A DNA stretch of 64,000 nucleotides from Lederbergia wuyishanensis (GTDB lineage: Bacteria > Bacillota > Bacilli > Bacillales > Bacillaceae_C), in assembly GCF_022900255.1 (NCBI RefSeq), contig NZ_JALIRM010000001.1:248001-312000 (forward strand), written 5' to 3'. The translations under genes were made by a program, and so were the position numbers. A model generated the notes under the pieces. It saw only the letters and a list, made by a program, of their open reading frames with translations, did not search any database and was not told the origin of the DNA. This document shows, piece after piece, positions 17,418 through 26,850 of this stretch (its first letter is position 1; the number at the start of each line of letters is the position of its first letter).

Positions 17418-19769
17418 TTAACTAATATCTTGTTCAACATCTTCAATCCTTTTTTCTACATACTTTGTATCTTTTTGTGAAAGGTATAAATCAGCTTTTT
17501 CAACAATTACACTTGCGTTATATTCTGGAATTCCAGCATATTTTTCATAAACACCTTTAGGGATTAACACATTTCCTTCTGGCCAGTAAACTGAGATATT
17601 GCCTTTTCTTGTATTAGCGTATTTTGCTTTTCCTTGAAAGGTTCCATATTTGTTATAGACAACAATGGCTTCTCGATCTAAAATACCAAGAGATTTAGCA
17701 TCATCAGAGTTAATAAGTACATCATATCGATCAGCATCATTAAATGGATCTGTATCACTGTATATCATAGAATTGAATTGCTTTCCTCGTCTTGTTGATA
17801 AATAAAATTGACCATCAGGCTTTCTCACTTCAGGCAATTCAATTGGTATAAGATTAGCCCTTCCATCTTCTGTAGGACAAATTCCATCTTCACACAGCCA
17901 AGCGCCTCCCCATTGAAATACATCACCACGTTCTTTTAAATGCTGGATTCCGTCATAATTAGGATTAGCAATAGAAATTTCAGCTCGTATTTGCTCAGCT
18001 TCACTAAAATTCAACAAATGCTTTTGTTCGGGCTTAACAAGTCTTGCAAGTTCAACGTAAATCTCCCATTCGCTACGAGCTTCTTCTATACGTGGACCTT
18101 CAATTTCTGGTGAAAAATAAACCATTCGTTCGGTTGAGGTGGATGTACCGCCTCCTCGTTGTTCGTATCTTGTCATGGCAGGGAGTACTATTACTTCTTC
18201 TTTTGCATCAACAAGAGTAGAGCTGTTTAAGATGATATCTTGATGAACACGTAAATCAATATTTTGTAAACATTTCTCTATAAATAAAGGATCAGGCATC
18301 GTTTCAAGAAAATTGCCTCCCGATGTATAGAAGATCATTGTTTTTCGCTCGTGGTTCTCAGGCAACATTGCATTTTCTAAAGATACTCCGACAATATCGC
18401 CTTGCCATTTTGGGATGTCAAAATTCCATATCTTTTCTAGACGCTCAATATTCGCTTTATCAAATTCTCCACCTGGAAGAGAAAAAGGATCAGCACCCAT
18501 TTCACCCGAACCTTGAACTCCTGAATGTCCACGGATTGGCATTACTCCACAATATTTTCTTCCGATAAATCCTCTTAAAATTGCTAGATTTGCCACTTGT
18601 GAAATATTATCAGTGCCAAATCGATGCTGTGTTAATCCCATTGACCAGACAAAAACGCCGCTTTTTGCATTTGCTAGAAGAGTTGCAAATTCTAGCATTC
18701 TTTCCTTAGATATCCCTGAAGATTTTTCAAGAATTTCCCATTCTAACTTTTCCACATGTTCTTTTAAACTCTCTAAGCCTTTTGCATGATTGCGAATAAA
18801 TTCATGATCAATCGCAGAACCAGGCTGATTGTTTTCCATTTCAAACCAATGTTTGATGACTCCATTCATAAATGCGATGTCTCCACCAATATTAACTTGG
18901 TAAAAATCATCGGCTATTTTTGTGCCGAATAAAGCTGAATCTGGGATGGAAGGTACCCAATAGCCATCCATCGCTGGTTCTCTATATGGATTGATGCAAA
19001 TGATTTTAGTTCCTTTTCTTTTTGCGGCATACATATATTTGGTTGATACAGGTTGGTTGTTTGCAGCGACAGAACCCCAAAATATTAGAACGTCGGTACC
19101 AATCCAGTCTTGATAGTTACAACTTGAAGCACCAATTCCTAGTGATCTTTTCAATGCAGTCTTACTAGGTGAATGACAAATTCGGGAAGCGTTATCAATA
19201 TTATTTGTTCCTAAAAATCTCGCTAGTTTGCCGGCTGTGTAAAAAACCTCATTTGTGATTCCTCTTGCAGTTAAGAAAAAAGCTAATTTCTTTGGATCTG
19301 TAATTTTAATTTTATTAGCTATTCTATTTAATGCTTCATCCCATGTAATTCTGCTAAACTTATTTTCTCCAGGTTTTCTTGATAGAGGATAAGGAATTCT
19401 GCCTAGTTTGCGTAGATCTTTGCTTTTTAATTTTCTTAGTTCACTAATATCACTATGCAATATTTTTTCATTTATTGCGGGCATCGTATTTAAACGCAAT
19501 ACGTTAAGTCGTGTTGTACAAAGATGCGGTCCCTTTAACGTTTGATCATTTAGTCCTGAAACTCCAAGCGCACAGCCATCACAAACACCTTGCGTAAGGA
19601 TACGATAGGCGTAAGGGAGATTATCTCGATTTTCCATAACTACTTTCATCGTGTCACGAATATGTTTTGGCTTTACCTTTCCAAGGCCAAAAGGAATGGG
19701 ACTAACCCAATGTGTTGGATCAGGTAATTTTGGTAGTTTCATAGGTCCAGGATGCTTAGTTTTACCCAT
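17418..19769 (-). CDS. FdhF/YdeP-family molybdopterin oxidoreductase
   Basis: About 783 residues from the ATG at 19769. An in-frame ATG at 19778 abuts the GAGAAAGG ribosome site, so the inner start is preferred. The whole protein is a molybdopterin oxidoreductase of the YdeP subgroup: an N-terminal CDGCALGVSGL block; cofactor-binding blocks such as SRICHSPSKTALKRSLG, WGSVAANNQPVSTKY, INPYREPAMDGYW and RGHSGVQGSGEMGADP; and a C-terminal MopB-like beta-barrel. No separate iron-sulfur or cytochrome subunits are adjacent. The substrate is uncertain; formate is only the name of the family. Forms an operon with fdhD. Confidence 0.9.
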   Translation of the reverse strand: MGKTKHPGPMKLPKLPDPTHWVSPIPFGLGKVKPKHIRDTMKVVMENRDNLPYAYRILTQGVCDGCALGVSGLNDQTLKGPHLCTTRLNVLRLNTMPAINEKILHSDISELRKLKSKDLRKLGRIPYPLSRKPGENKFSRITWDEALNRIANKIKITDPKKLAFFLTARGITNEVFYTAGKLARFLGTNNIDNASRICHSPSKTALKRSLGIGASSCNYQDWIGTDVLIFWGSVAANNQPVSTKYMYAAKRKGTKIICINPYREPAMDGYWVPSIPDSALFGTKIADDFYQVNIGGDIAFMNGVIKHWFEMENNQPGSAIDHEFIRNHAKGLESLKEHVEKLEWEILEKSSGISKERMLEFATLLANAKSGVFVWSMGLTQHRFGTDNISQVANLAILRGFIGRKYCGVMPIRGHSGVQGSGEMGADPFSLPGGEFDKANIERLEKIWNFDIPKWQGDIVGVSLENAMLPENHERKTMIFYTSGGNFLETMPDPLFIEKCLQNIDLRVHQDIILNSSTLVDAKEEVIVLPAMTRYEQRGGGTSTSTERMVYFSPEIEGPRIEEARSEWEIYVELARLVKPEQKHLLNFSEAEQIRAEISIANPNYDGIQHLKERGDVFQWGGAWLCEDGICPTEDGRANLIPIELPEVRKPDGQFYLSTRRGKQFNSMIYSDTDPFNDADRYDVLINSDDAKSLGILDREAIVVYNKYGTFQGKAKYANTRKGNISVYWPEGNVLIPKGVYEKYAGIPEYNASVIVEKADLYLSQKDTKYVEKRIEDVEQDIS

Positions 19770-19935
19770 TAAAATCATCCTTTCTCAGTTAATTTGAGCA
19801 TTTACATAAAATTTCTGAAGATTATATAATATAATTCTATCATAGAGTTATAAATATCATAACCTAATTATTTTAGAGTTAGAGTATCGTGTTAGATTAA
19901 AACTAAAAAGTCGTTTACTTCTTGGGGGAACTTGA

Positions 19936-21087
19936 ATGTTTCAATTATCAATGTTTAACTTTTTCTTTTATTGGGCGATGTCGATTATAAATGCTTTTTT
20001 TCCATTGTTATTCCGTTATAAAGGTCTTAGCCCTGGAGAAATCGGGATTGTTCTGGCAGTTGGTCCAGTTGTAGCGATATTTTCTCAACCGCTTTGGGGA
20101 ATCATTTCGGATAAAAAGCAAACGGTTAAAAAAATAATCATTCTTTTATTAGTAGCAACTTTAATTATCGGATTGGCTATCTTTTTTAGTCCCACGATGT
20201 TGCTTTTAGTCATTTGTATGCTTGTATTTCATTTTTTTATGTCACCAATTCAACCGTTACTTGATAGTTTAACAACTACTTTTGCTAAAGAAAATGGAAT
20301 CAGCTACGGATCTATACGTGTATGGGGATCCATCGGTTTCGCGACTGCATCATTTATTATCGGGTTTATTATTGGGAAAATCGGTATTCAATACTTATGG
20401 ATTATATATACGATTATTATAGTTGGTGTTTTTTTAATTGCTTTAAAACTATCAGATTCAAAGGCTCCTAGAAAACCAGTTACAAAGGAAGGTTTTAAAA
20501 AAGCATTTCGTAATCCTCAGTTTTTTATTTTCTTAATTGCCGTTTTATTTATTGCGATTCCTCATAGGATGAACGATGGAATGTTAGCATTGTATTTAAA
20601 ATCGTTGGGAGCAAATGAAGGATTGATCGGATTAGCATGGACTTTCTCTGCTTTAAGCGAGGCGCCTGTGGTAGGGATTATGTATATTTTAATGAGAAGG
20701 ATTCCTCTTTTAGTTCTCGTTAGTATAGCAGGATGTTTTTATACCCTTAGGTGGTTTTTATATAGCCTTCTTTCCGAGCCAATATTAATTATTTCTTCAC
20801 AAGCAATGCATAGTGTGACGTTTGCTATTTTTATGGTTGCATCACTTCAATATATAGCTTCTATTATCCCAAGAGAGATGATTGCGACTGGTCAAACCGC
20901 ATACTTTGCGACGTTCAATGGTCTTGCTCCAATTATTGGGAGTTTGGCTGGCGGATACTTTATGGAACATTTCGGTGGCGGCTTTATTTATAGGATGGGT
21001 TCTTTTTCAGCATTAATTGGTACTTTCATTGTCATAGCTCTGTTTTTAAAAGAAAGGAAAACCAATAATGAAAAACAGTTCGCATAA
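19936..21087 (+). CDS. MFS transporter, LacY/phenylpropionate-permease type
   Basis: 383 residues with about 12 membrane spans. The loop after span 2 reads WGIISDKKQTVKK, a variant of the MFS GxxxDRxGRR motif, and a GSIRVWGSIGF block follows, typical of the MFS_1_like/HcaT group that includes B. subtilis YwbF. TTGGGGGA precedes the ATG. Divergent from the molybdoenzyme gene and separate from cvfB by a promoter. Substrate unknown. Confidence 0.85.
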   Translation: MFQLSMFNFFFYWAMSIINAFFPLLFRYKGLSPGEIGIVLAVGPVVAIFSQPLWGIISDKKQTVKKIIILLLVATLIIGLAIFFSPTMLLLVICMLVFHFFMSPIQPLLDSLTTTFAKENGISYGSIRVWGSIGFATASFIIGFIIGKIGIQYLWIIYTIIIVGVFLIALKLSDSKAPRKPVTKEGFKKAFRNPQFFIFLIAVLFIAIPHRMNDGMLALYLKSLGANEGLIGLAWTFSALSEAPVVGIMYILMRRIPLLVLVSIAGCFYTLRWFLYSLLSEPILIISSQAMHSVTFAIFMVASLQYIASIIPREMIATGQTAYFATFNGLAPIIGSLAGGYFMEHFGGGFIYRMGSFSALIGTFIVIALFLKERKTNNEKQFA

Positions 21088-21108
21088 ACACAAGAGGAAA
21101 TGAAATTT

Positions 21109-21136
21109 TTGTTTTCTTTATATTAAATGGTATAAT
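21109..21136 (+). promoter_or_regulatory. SigA-type promoter of cvfB
   Basis: TTGTTT (21109-21114), 16-base spacer, perfect TATAAT (21131-21136). Transcription would start about 35 bases before the GTG. Confidence 0.6.
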
Positions 21137-21179
21137 TTGTCCTATTAACATAGGAATTACTGAAAGCAGGGATTAAATA

Positions 21180-22037
21180 GTGAAAGCCGGAACAGTAGTG
21201 ACGCTCAGAGTCGCTAGAGAAGTGCCATTTGGATTTTTTTTAACTGATGGCGAGGAAGATGTGTTGTTGCATCGTACGGAAGCAACAGATGAAATTGAGA
21301 TTGAACAGGAACTTGAAGTATTTTTATATCAAGACCACGAAGGAAGACTTTCTGCATCATTAACAATACCGACTGTACAAATTGATCATTATGATTGGGT
21401 TGAGGTTGTAGAAGTTAAAAAAAACTTAGGCGTTTTCGTAAACATCGGATTGAAAAAAGATATTCTTGTGTCAATGGATGATTTACCTGCGATATTTTCT
21501 TTATGGCCAACAATCGGAGATAAGCTATACTGTTCATTAAAAGTTGACAATAAAAATCGTTTATACGGAAAGCTTGGTACTGAAGAAGTCATGAGATCCT
21601 TAGCTATTCCAGCTGAACCACAAGTTTTTAATAAAAATGTGAAGGGAACGGTGTACAGACTTCTCCTTGCAGGCTCATTTATTATTACTGAAGAAGGATA
21701 TATGGGTTTTATACATGAAAGTGAAAGAAAGGAAGAACCTCGTCTCGGTCAAGAAGTAGAAGGTCGGATTATCGATGTAAAAGAAGATGGGACAATTAAC
21801 ATTTCTTTATTGCCTAGAACACATGAACTAATAAATGATGATGCAAGTATAATCTATGAGTATTTACAGGGGCGTGGAGGATCAATGCCTTATTGGGATA
21901 AAAGTCTCCCTGAAGATATTAAAAGGCGATTCAATATGAGTAAAGGCTCTTTTAAAAAAGCTCTTGGAAAGCTAATGAAGGAAAATAAAATTGTCCAAGA
22001 GGACGGTTGGACGCATATAAAGGATCAAGAAAAGTAG
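21180..22037 (+). CDS. cvfB: S1-domain RNA-binding protein CvfB/YitL
   Basis: 285 residues starting at GTG. It has the CvfB layout: S1-like modules across residues 1-210 (for example GFFLTDGEEDVLLHR, LGVFVNIGLKKDILV and GYMGFIHES) and a winged-helix C-terminus (about 220-285, GSFKKALGKLMKENKI). The family binds RNA and affects virulence factors in Staphylococcus; the Bacillus role is poorly known. It is probably a single-gene transcript between its own promoter and terminator. Confidence 0.92.
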   Translation: MKAGTVVTLRVAREVPFGFFLTDGEEDVLLHRTEATDEIEIEQELEVFLYQDHEGRLSASLTIPTVQIDHYDWVEVVEVKKNLGVFVNIGLKKDILVSMDDLPAIFSLWPTIGDKLYCSLKVDNKNRLYGKLGTEEVMRSLAIPAEPQVFNKNVKGTVYRLLLAGSFIITEEGYMGFIHESERKEEPRLGQEVEGRIIDVKEDGTINISLLPRTHELINDDASIIYEYLQGRGGSMPYWDKSLPEDIKRRFNMSKGSFKKALGKLMKENKIVQEDGWTHIKDQEK

Positions 22038-22072
22038 GGTGCAAATAGTGCATCCTATTTTTTGTTTTTTTT
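22035..22072 (+). terminator. Rho-independent terminator after cvfB
   Basis: Nine-pair stem TAGGGTGCA/TGCATCCTA with a five-base loop, then a long T-rich tract. It overlaps the stop codon. Confidence 0.88.
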
Positions 22073-22454
22073 TAAAAGTTCATTTTTATTAATGTAGTAA
22101 ATTTATTGATACAAATTGCGTGAGTCTCCAGCAAGGTGTCTCGCCTAAGATGTATTGACCTATAGGATGGAGCAGTGGAAGAATGCATGTGTACTTAAAG
22201 ATGTTGGAATAATCATGGGAGAGTGAAAGGCTAAGTTTCTACAAGCTAGGAATGGAATTATACAATCGCTTCAGCTTTGGATCCTCGCGTGAGACCTGAT
22301 GAATTTAAGTAAATGCGGCAGAAATCAACGTTTCTATAAAAAATATTAAATAAATCCGCCTCTAGACGGAGAAAAAAATCAAGCTCTAGCTGGTTAATGA
22401 TTCTTTTACTTTCCATTAAAGTTAAGTCATAGAGAACGGAAGGAGGAAAAAGTA
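22073..22454 (+). other. Long non-coding region upstream of the lia-type operon
   Basis: About 380 bases with no acceptable open frame and lower A+T than nearby intergenic DNA. It contains two copies of GCGTGAG (about 22119 and 22288) and a related GTCTCGCC in inverted sense between them, plus a TCCG/CGGA hairpin near 22354-22370. It should contain the LiaR-dependent promoter, but I could not identify a LiaR box or -35/-10 with confidence. Confidence 0.45.
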
Positions 22455-22808
22455 ATGAAAAAGTTTTTACTTATTACAGCTGCAGTAATTTTGGCGATTA
22501 TCGCTTTATCAAGCATCGGTCATATTGTGGGGATGGCTATCAGCCTATTTATTGTTTATTTTTCTTATAAGCAATTTATGGCAACAAGTTCAACAGTAGG
22601 TAAGATAATTTGGGCTTTGATCGGGTTGATCGGTTTTTCAGGATTACTGGGAAGTCTACCAGCACTAGCAGGTATTGCTGCTGTGTATATCCTTTACACT
22701 GGATATAAAAATTGGGACAGAAAAAAAGAAGCTCCGACAGTTGCTAAAAGTGAAGATCCATTCGCAGGTTTTGAACGTGAGTGGGAAAGATTAAAACATC
22801 AAAAATAA
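22455..22808 (+). CDS. liaI: Small membrane protein, LiaI-like (Lmo0954 type)
   Basis: 117 residues with three to four hydrophobic segments (about 4-20, 25-40, 50-85) and a charged C-terminal tail containing DPFAGFEREWERLK. GGAAGGAGG precedes the ATG. Its place directly before a PspA/LiaH gene matches LiaI, the membrane anchor that recruits LiaH under cell-envelope stress, although the sequence looks closer to the Listeria Lmo0954 type than to B. subtilis LiaI. Role by context; symbol provisional. Confidence 0.75.
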   Translation: MKKFLLITAAVILAIIALSSIGHIVGMAISLFIVYFSYKQFMATSSTVGKIIWALIGLIGFSGLLGSLPALAGIAAVYILYTGYKNWDRKKEAPTVAKSEDPFAGFEREWERLKHQK

Positions 22809-22848
22809 TAGCTTTTCAGGAAAATAGAAGAGCGAGAGCTAAAGAAAA

Positions 22849-22866
22849 AGGGCCGAATGAGGCCCT
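22849..22866 (+). promoter_or_regulatory. Intercistronic hairpin between liaI-like gene and liaH
   Basis: Perfect six-pair GC-rich stem AGGGCC/GGCCCT with a six-base loop, ending 38 bases before the liaH start. No T-run follows, so it is not a terminator. It could be an RNA processing or stability element. Confidence 0.55.
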
Positions 22867-22904
22867 GCAAACAGAATGAAAATTATAAAAGTGAGGGACA
22901 TAAA

Positions 22905-23567
22905 ATGACAAATTTCTTCGAAAAAATGAAACAATCTATTATTGAGGATTTTCAAGGTGTTGCGGAAGTAAAAGTGAAACAAAATCCAATTGCATTATTA
23001 AACAAATATGTTCGCGATAGTGAGAAGGAAGTAGAAAAGGCAAGTAAATTAGTTGAAAGACAAAGATTGTTAAAAAATGAGTTTTATAAAGAATGGAAGC
23101 AAGCAACTACACTTGCAAACAAACGCAAAGAACAAAGAGATTTAGCGATTCAAGCCGGTGAGCATAGTTTGGCTGAGACTGCTCTTCTGTATCAAGCACA
23201 AGCTGAACAACAAGCTGATCGTCTTCAACAAGCTTATGAAACAGCAATTGAGCAATTGTCTGAATTAGAGCAAAAATATGAAGAAATGAAATTAAAAGTA
23301 AAGGATATGCACATCAAAAGATTAGAGTTAATGGGTAAAGAAAACGTCCTTTCAATGAAAGAGAAAATGAATAAATTATTAAGTGAATCAGAATTTGGTC
23401 ATGCTGCTGAAAATTTTGAAACAGTAGCATCCGAAATGAAACAAAAAGAATCGAACTTTGATGACGAATATGAAATTACTATTTTCGACGCTAAGATTCA
23501 AAAGCTTGCAAAAGAAATTAATAATACAGAAAAACAAAACCATGTACAAGAAAACGTGGTACAATAA
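22905..23567 (+). CDS. liaH: PspA/IM30-family phage-shock protein LiaH
   Basis: 220 residues from the ATG at 22905 (GTGAGGG upstream; the frame is open to 22857). Almost entirely alpha-helical coiled coil, with the PspA N-terminal amphipathic helix (TNFFEKMKQSIIEDF) and heptad-rich helices to about residue 190. PspA/LiaH proteins form large oligomers that bind stressed membranes. Co-transcribed with the LiaI-like gene and followed by an attenuator-type hairpin, as in B. subtilis liaIH. Confidence 0.92.
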   Translation: MTNFFEKMKQSIIEDFQGVAEVKVKQNPIALLNKYVRDSEKEVEKASKLVERQRLLKNEFYKEWKQATTLANKRKEQRDLAIQAGEHSLAETALLYQAQAEQQADRLQQAYETAIEQLSELEQKYEEMKLKVKDMHIKRLELMGKENVLSMKEKMNKLLSESEFGHAAENFETVASEMKQKESNFDDEYEITIFDAKIQKLAKEINNTEKQNHVQENVVQ

Positions 23568-23576
23568 CTACAGTTT

Positions 23577-23607
23577 AAGAAAGGCGTTCAATATCGCCTT
23601 TCTTTCC
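23577..23607 (+). terminator. Partial terminator (attenuator) between liaH and liaF
   Basis: Eight-to-ten-pair stem GAAAGGCG/CGCCTTTC with an eight-base loop, followed by only a short T stretch. Weak termination would give abundant liaIH mRNA and little liaFSR mRNA, as reported for the B. subtilis lia operon. Confidence 0.7.
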
Positions 23608-23645
23608 GCTTATTGTGTTTGTTGGAAAGGAGGAGGGGGAGTAAA

Positions 23646-24359
23646 ATGAAAAATATGAGCAAAACGAGTCTAATCGGCTGGTTTATGTTAATTACCGCAA
23701 TTGGAATGGGAATTGAAATTCTTTTTAATTGGCGGCTTTTTATCCCTCTAGTTATTGGTTGTTTTCTCTTATATACTGCGAGAAACGCTCGTAAAAAAAG
23801 TAATGTTCGATTAATCATTGGTTTGTTTTTAATTGCAATTCCAATTCTTTCATCAGCCTTTCTTAAATTTTTTATTTTTGTTGCAGTTATATATGCTTTA
23901 ATAGAGTACTCAAAAACTAAAAAGCAATCCCATAAAATTGTTGTCCAAACAGTTGAACCGGAACCAAAATCTTCTGTAAAGAAAAAGCAACCTTTTATAA
24001 AGAACTTTTTTATAGGAAGTCAAAAAAAGGTTAATGAAGTTTTTGAATGGGATGATATTAATATTCAATGTGGACTTGGGGATACAGTTGTTGATTTGGG
24101 GATGACCATGCTTCCACCTGGTGAGAGTACAGTAGTAATTAGGAGTTTAATTGGAAATGTTCAATTGCTCGTTCCTTTTGATGCTTCCGTCGTTGTGAAT
24201 CACTCTGGAATCAGTGGGAAATTAAAAGTTTTTAATGAGGAAACAGAAATATTTAATTCTAATATAATTTATCACCCTGATAGTAATGAACAAGCAATAC
24301 GAACGATAAAGATTATCACAAATGTAATGATTGGAAATGTTGAGGTGAGGAGAATATGA
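23646..24359 (+). CDS. liaF: LiaF, negative regulator of LiaSR
   Basis: 237 residues from the ATG at 23646, chosen for the strong AAAGGAGGAGGGGG site. Four hydrophobic segments (about 8-25, 29-45, 52-70, 73-85) are followed by the LiaF C-terminal domain (GDTVVDLGMTMLPPGESTVVIRS... VRR-type ending). In B. subtilis LiaF keeps the LiaS/LiaR system off without stress. Overlaps liaS by four bases, consistent with coupled synthesis of the sensor complex. Confidence 0.92.
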   Translation: MKNMSKTSLIGWFMLITAIGMGIEILFNWRLFIPLVIGCFLLYTARNARKKSNVRLIIGLFLIAIPILSSAFLKFFIFVAVIYALIEYSKTKKQSHKIVVQTVEPEPKSSVKKKQPFIKNFFIGSQKKVNEVFEWDDINIQCGLGDTVVDLGMTMLPPGESTVVIRSLIGNVQLLVPFDASVVVNHSGISGKLKVFNEETEIFNSNIIYHPDSNEQAIRTIKIITNVMIGNVEVRRI

Positions 24360-25405
24360 GAATCCAAATCACATTCTCTATTTACTTTGCTTCAGCAACC
24401 TTTATCACATCTTTGTTTGTTGGGTTGGCCCTCTTTCTGTGGATAGATGCAGACTGGTATACTGGATTGCTTAAAGAAAGTGCTTTTTTGTTACCAAATG
24501 GTATATTTATATTACTTATTTGTATTATTTTCGGGGCAGTAACTGGTTGGATTGTTGGATATTCAGTTCGTCAAAAAAGTGATGAAGTGGCCGCTAGTTT
24601 ATTAGAAATAGAGCAAGGAAATTACGACCTTAAGAATGAAAAAAGAAAGCAAAATGATGATTTTTTAATAATCTGGCATAGAATAGAAGGAATATCACGA
24701 CGTCTTAAAGAACAAGCAATTATACAGCAAAAATTGGCAAACGAAAAAGTAGAATGGAATAATCAATTAAAAGAAGAAGTATTAACGAAGGAGCGAAACC
24801 GACTTGCCCGTGAACTACACGATTCTGTAAGTCAACAATTATTCGCTGCAACAATGCTTATGTCGGCAATCAATCAAAACCCAGATCCTGCGAGTGAAAC
24901 AGCTGTAAAACAACGAAAATTGGTGGAAGGCATCATAAATGAAGCGCAAAATGAAATGAGAGCATTGCTTCTTCATCTTCGACCTGTTCAACTTGAAGGG
25001 AAAAGCTTGAAATCCGGAATAGAAGAGCTTCTTTCTGAATTAACTTCTAAATTACCTTTAGAGGTTATTTGGAATATTCAAGATGTTAAATTAGATAAAG
25101 GAGTGGAAGATCATTTATTCCGGATTGTACAAGAAGCCGTTTCAAATACTTTACGACATGCAAAGGCAAGCCGCTTGGAAGTAAACTTAAAACAAATTGA
25201 CCAAATGATTTTTTTAAAAGTAATGGATAATGGTAGAGGATTTGATGTAGAGAATGCCAAATCGGGCTCATATGGATTAGCAAATATTAAAGAAAGAGCC
25301 TCGGAAATTGGTGGTAGTGTAAAGATGATAAGTATTTTAAGTAAAGGATCAAATATTGAAGTGAAAGTACCAATTTATTTTATAAAGGATGAGGAGAATG
25401 ATTAA
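24356..25405 (+). CDS. liaS: Sensor histidine kinase LiaS
   Basis: 349 residues: spans at about 8-30 and 48-70 with a very short extracytoplasmic loop (intramembrane-sensing type), a HAMP-like linker, the HisKA_3 phosphoacceptor His155 in [13 protein letters not shown], and an ATPase domain with [12 protein letters not shown] (N box) and DNGRGF (G1). NarL-type kinase. Start coupled to liaF, end overlaps liaR. Senses envelope stress with LiaF and phosphorylates LiaR. Confidence 0.95.
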   Translation: MRIQITFSIYFASATFITSLFVGLALFLWIDADWYTGLLKESAFLLPNGIFILLICIIFGAVTGWIVGYSVRQKSDEVAASLLEIEQGNYDLKNEKRKQNDDFLIIWHRIEGISRRLKEQAIIQQKLANEKVEWNNQLKEEVLTKERNRLARELHDSVSQQLFAATMLMSAINQNPDPASETAVKQRKLVEGIINEAQNEMRALLLHLRPVQLEGKSLKSGIEELLSELTSKLPLEVIWNIQDVKLDKGVEDHLFRIVQEAVSNTLRHAKASRLEVNLKQIDQMIFLKVMDNGRGFDVENAKSGSYGLANIKERASEIGGSVKMISILSKGSNIEVKVPIYFIKDEEND

Positions 25406-26033
25406 GGTACTTCTTGTGGACGATCATGAAATGGTCCGTATTGGTGTCTCGGCATATCTTTCTGTTCAAATGGATATAGAAGTAATAGGTGAGGCTGATA
25501 ACGGTGCAAAGGGTTTTGAAATGGCCTTAGCCTTACGCCCAGATATCATTCTAATGGATTTAGTAATGGATCAGATGGACGGGATTGAAGCAACTAAAGC
25601 CATAATAAAGGAATGGCCACAGGCAAAAATAATTATTGTCACAAGCTTTTTGGATGATGAAAAAGTCTATCCTGCATTAGAAGCTGGAGCAACAAGTTAC
25701 ATATTAAAAACATCGACTGCCAGCGAAATTGCGGATGCTGTAAGGGCGACTTATAAAGGGCAATCTGTTCTTGAACCAGAAGTAACAGGAAAGATGATGG
25801 CGAGAATGAAAGAAAGAAATAAGCCGCTCCTCCATGAAAATTTAACAAATCGTGAATATGAAATACTATTGCTAATTGCAGAAGGTAAAACCAATCAAGA
25901 AATTGCCGAGGAATTATTTATTGGGTTAAAGACAGTTAAAACACATGTAAGCAATATATTAAGTAAACTCGAAATACAGGATCGCACTCAAGCAGCGATT
26001 TATGCATTTAAAAATCAACTTGTAAATAATTAA
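25398..26033 (+). CDS. liaR: Response regulator LiaR
   Basis: 211 residues from the ATG at 25398 (GGATGAGGAG upstream; an in-frame start nine bases earlier is less well placed). Receiver domain with acidic pocket DD at 8-9 and phosphoacceptor Asp54 (ILMDLVMD). C-terminal LuxR/NarL helix-turn-helix ([21 protein letters not shown]). It should activate the operon promoter upstream of the liaI-like gene. Last gene of the operon; overlaps liaS by eight bases. Confidence 0.96.
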   Translation: MIKVLLVDDHEMVRIGVSAYLSVQMDIEVIGEADNGAKGFEMALALRPDIILMDLVMDQMDGIEATKAIIKEWPQAKIIIVTSFLDDEKVYPALEAGATSYILKTSTASEIADAVRATYKGQSVLEPEVTGKMMARMKERNKPLLHENLTNREYEILLLIAEGKTNQEIAEELFIGLKTVKTHVSNILSKLEIQDRTQAAIYAFKNQLVNN

Positions 26034-26065
26034 CGATCACGAAGTGACAATACGGAGGAATTACG

Positions 26066-26725
26066 TTGAAAAAACAATTTGCAGTTATTGGACTTGGACG
26101 ATTTGGCGGAAGTATTTGCAGGGAACTTGCAGAGCAAGGAATGGAAGTTTTGGCGATGGATAAAAATGAGGACCGCGTCAATGAATTTGCTTCAATTGCT
26201 ACACATGCAGTTATTGCAGATACAACAGATGAAAATATATTAAAAAGCCTCGGAATACGCAACTTTGACCACGTGATAGTCGCGATTGGGGAGGATATCC
26301 AGTCAAGCATATTAACTACTCTCATGTTAAAGGAAATAGGCGTTAATCATATCACAGTTAAAGCACAAAATGATTATCATGAAAAAGTGCTTTTGAAAAT
26401 AGGAGCAGATTACGTTGTGCATCCTGAAAGAGATATGGGAAGGCGTATTGCTCATTATATCGTTTCTAATAATATTTTGGATTATTTAGAACTATCGGAT
26501 GAATACAGTATTGTAGAAATAAAGGTAAATGATCTACTTGCAGGTAAATCATTGATGGAACTCGATGTACGAGCAAAATACGGTTTGAATATTGTAGCAA
26601 TTAAAAGAGGACCCGAGATTATAGTTTCACCTCAAGCTGATGATCCTCTCAAAAAGGATGATATCCTAATTGTAATTGGTGCAGACAGTGATATTAACAG
26701 ATTTGAAAAGAAAGTAATGGAATAA
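26066..26725 (+). CDS. ktrC: Potassium channel gating subunit KtrC (RCK/TrkA family)
   Basis: 219 residues from a TTG preceded by CGGAGG. N-terminal Rossmann RCK domain with GLGRFG at 9-14, followed by a C-terminal TrkA-C domain (about 135-219). It forms the cytosolic nucleotide-binding ring that gates a KtrD/KtrB-type potassium channel; no channel gene is adjacent, as for ktrC in B. subtilis. Its position beside convergent rnjA supports KtrC rather than KtrA. Ends at a strong hairpin. Confidence 0.9.
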   Translation: MKKQFAVIGLGRFGGSICRELAEQGMEVLAMDKNEDRVNEFASIATHAVIADTTDENILKSLGIRNFDHVIVAIGEDIQSSILTTLMLKEIGVNHITVKAQNDYHEKVLLKIGADYVVHPERDMGRRIAHYIVSNNILDYLELSDEYSIVEIKVNDLLAGKSLMELDVRAKYGLNIVAIKRGPEIIVSPQADDPLKKDDILIVIGADSDINRFEKKVME

Positions 26726-26728
26726 AGG

Positions 26729-26760
26729 AATGGACCGTGGAATTTGTACCACGGTCCATT
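26729..26760. terminator. Terminator hairpin between ktrC and rnjA
   Basis: Perfect twelve-pair stem AATGGACCGTGG/CCACGGTCCATT with an eight-base loop between convergent genes. The T-run is weak on both strands. Confidence 0.75.
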
Positions 26761-26850
26761 CACCATTTTTATTTAGAATTTGCATACATTGTATGTTAAT
26801 TGGAGTGGAAATCAACATACCACACAAATTGTCAAACATTAATTAAAGAA

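Noticed and set aside
17418-19769. Naming the molybdoenzyme a true formate dehydrogenase
   Set aside because: Sequence blocks are of the YdeP subgroup and no electron-transfer partner genes are present; the substrate cannot be decided.
22073-22454. Possible T-box, group II intron remnant or tRNA-like element before the lia operon
   Set aside because: No T-box sequence, no intron domain V and no tRNA cloverleaf could be found by eye.
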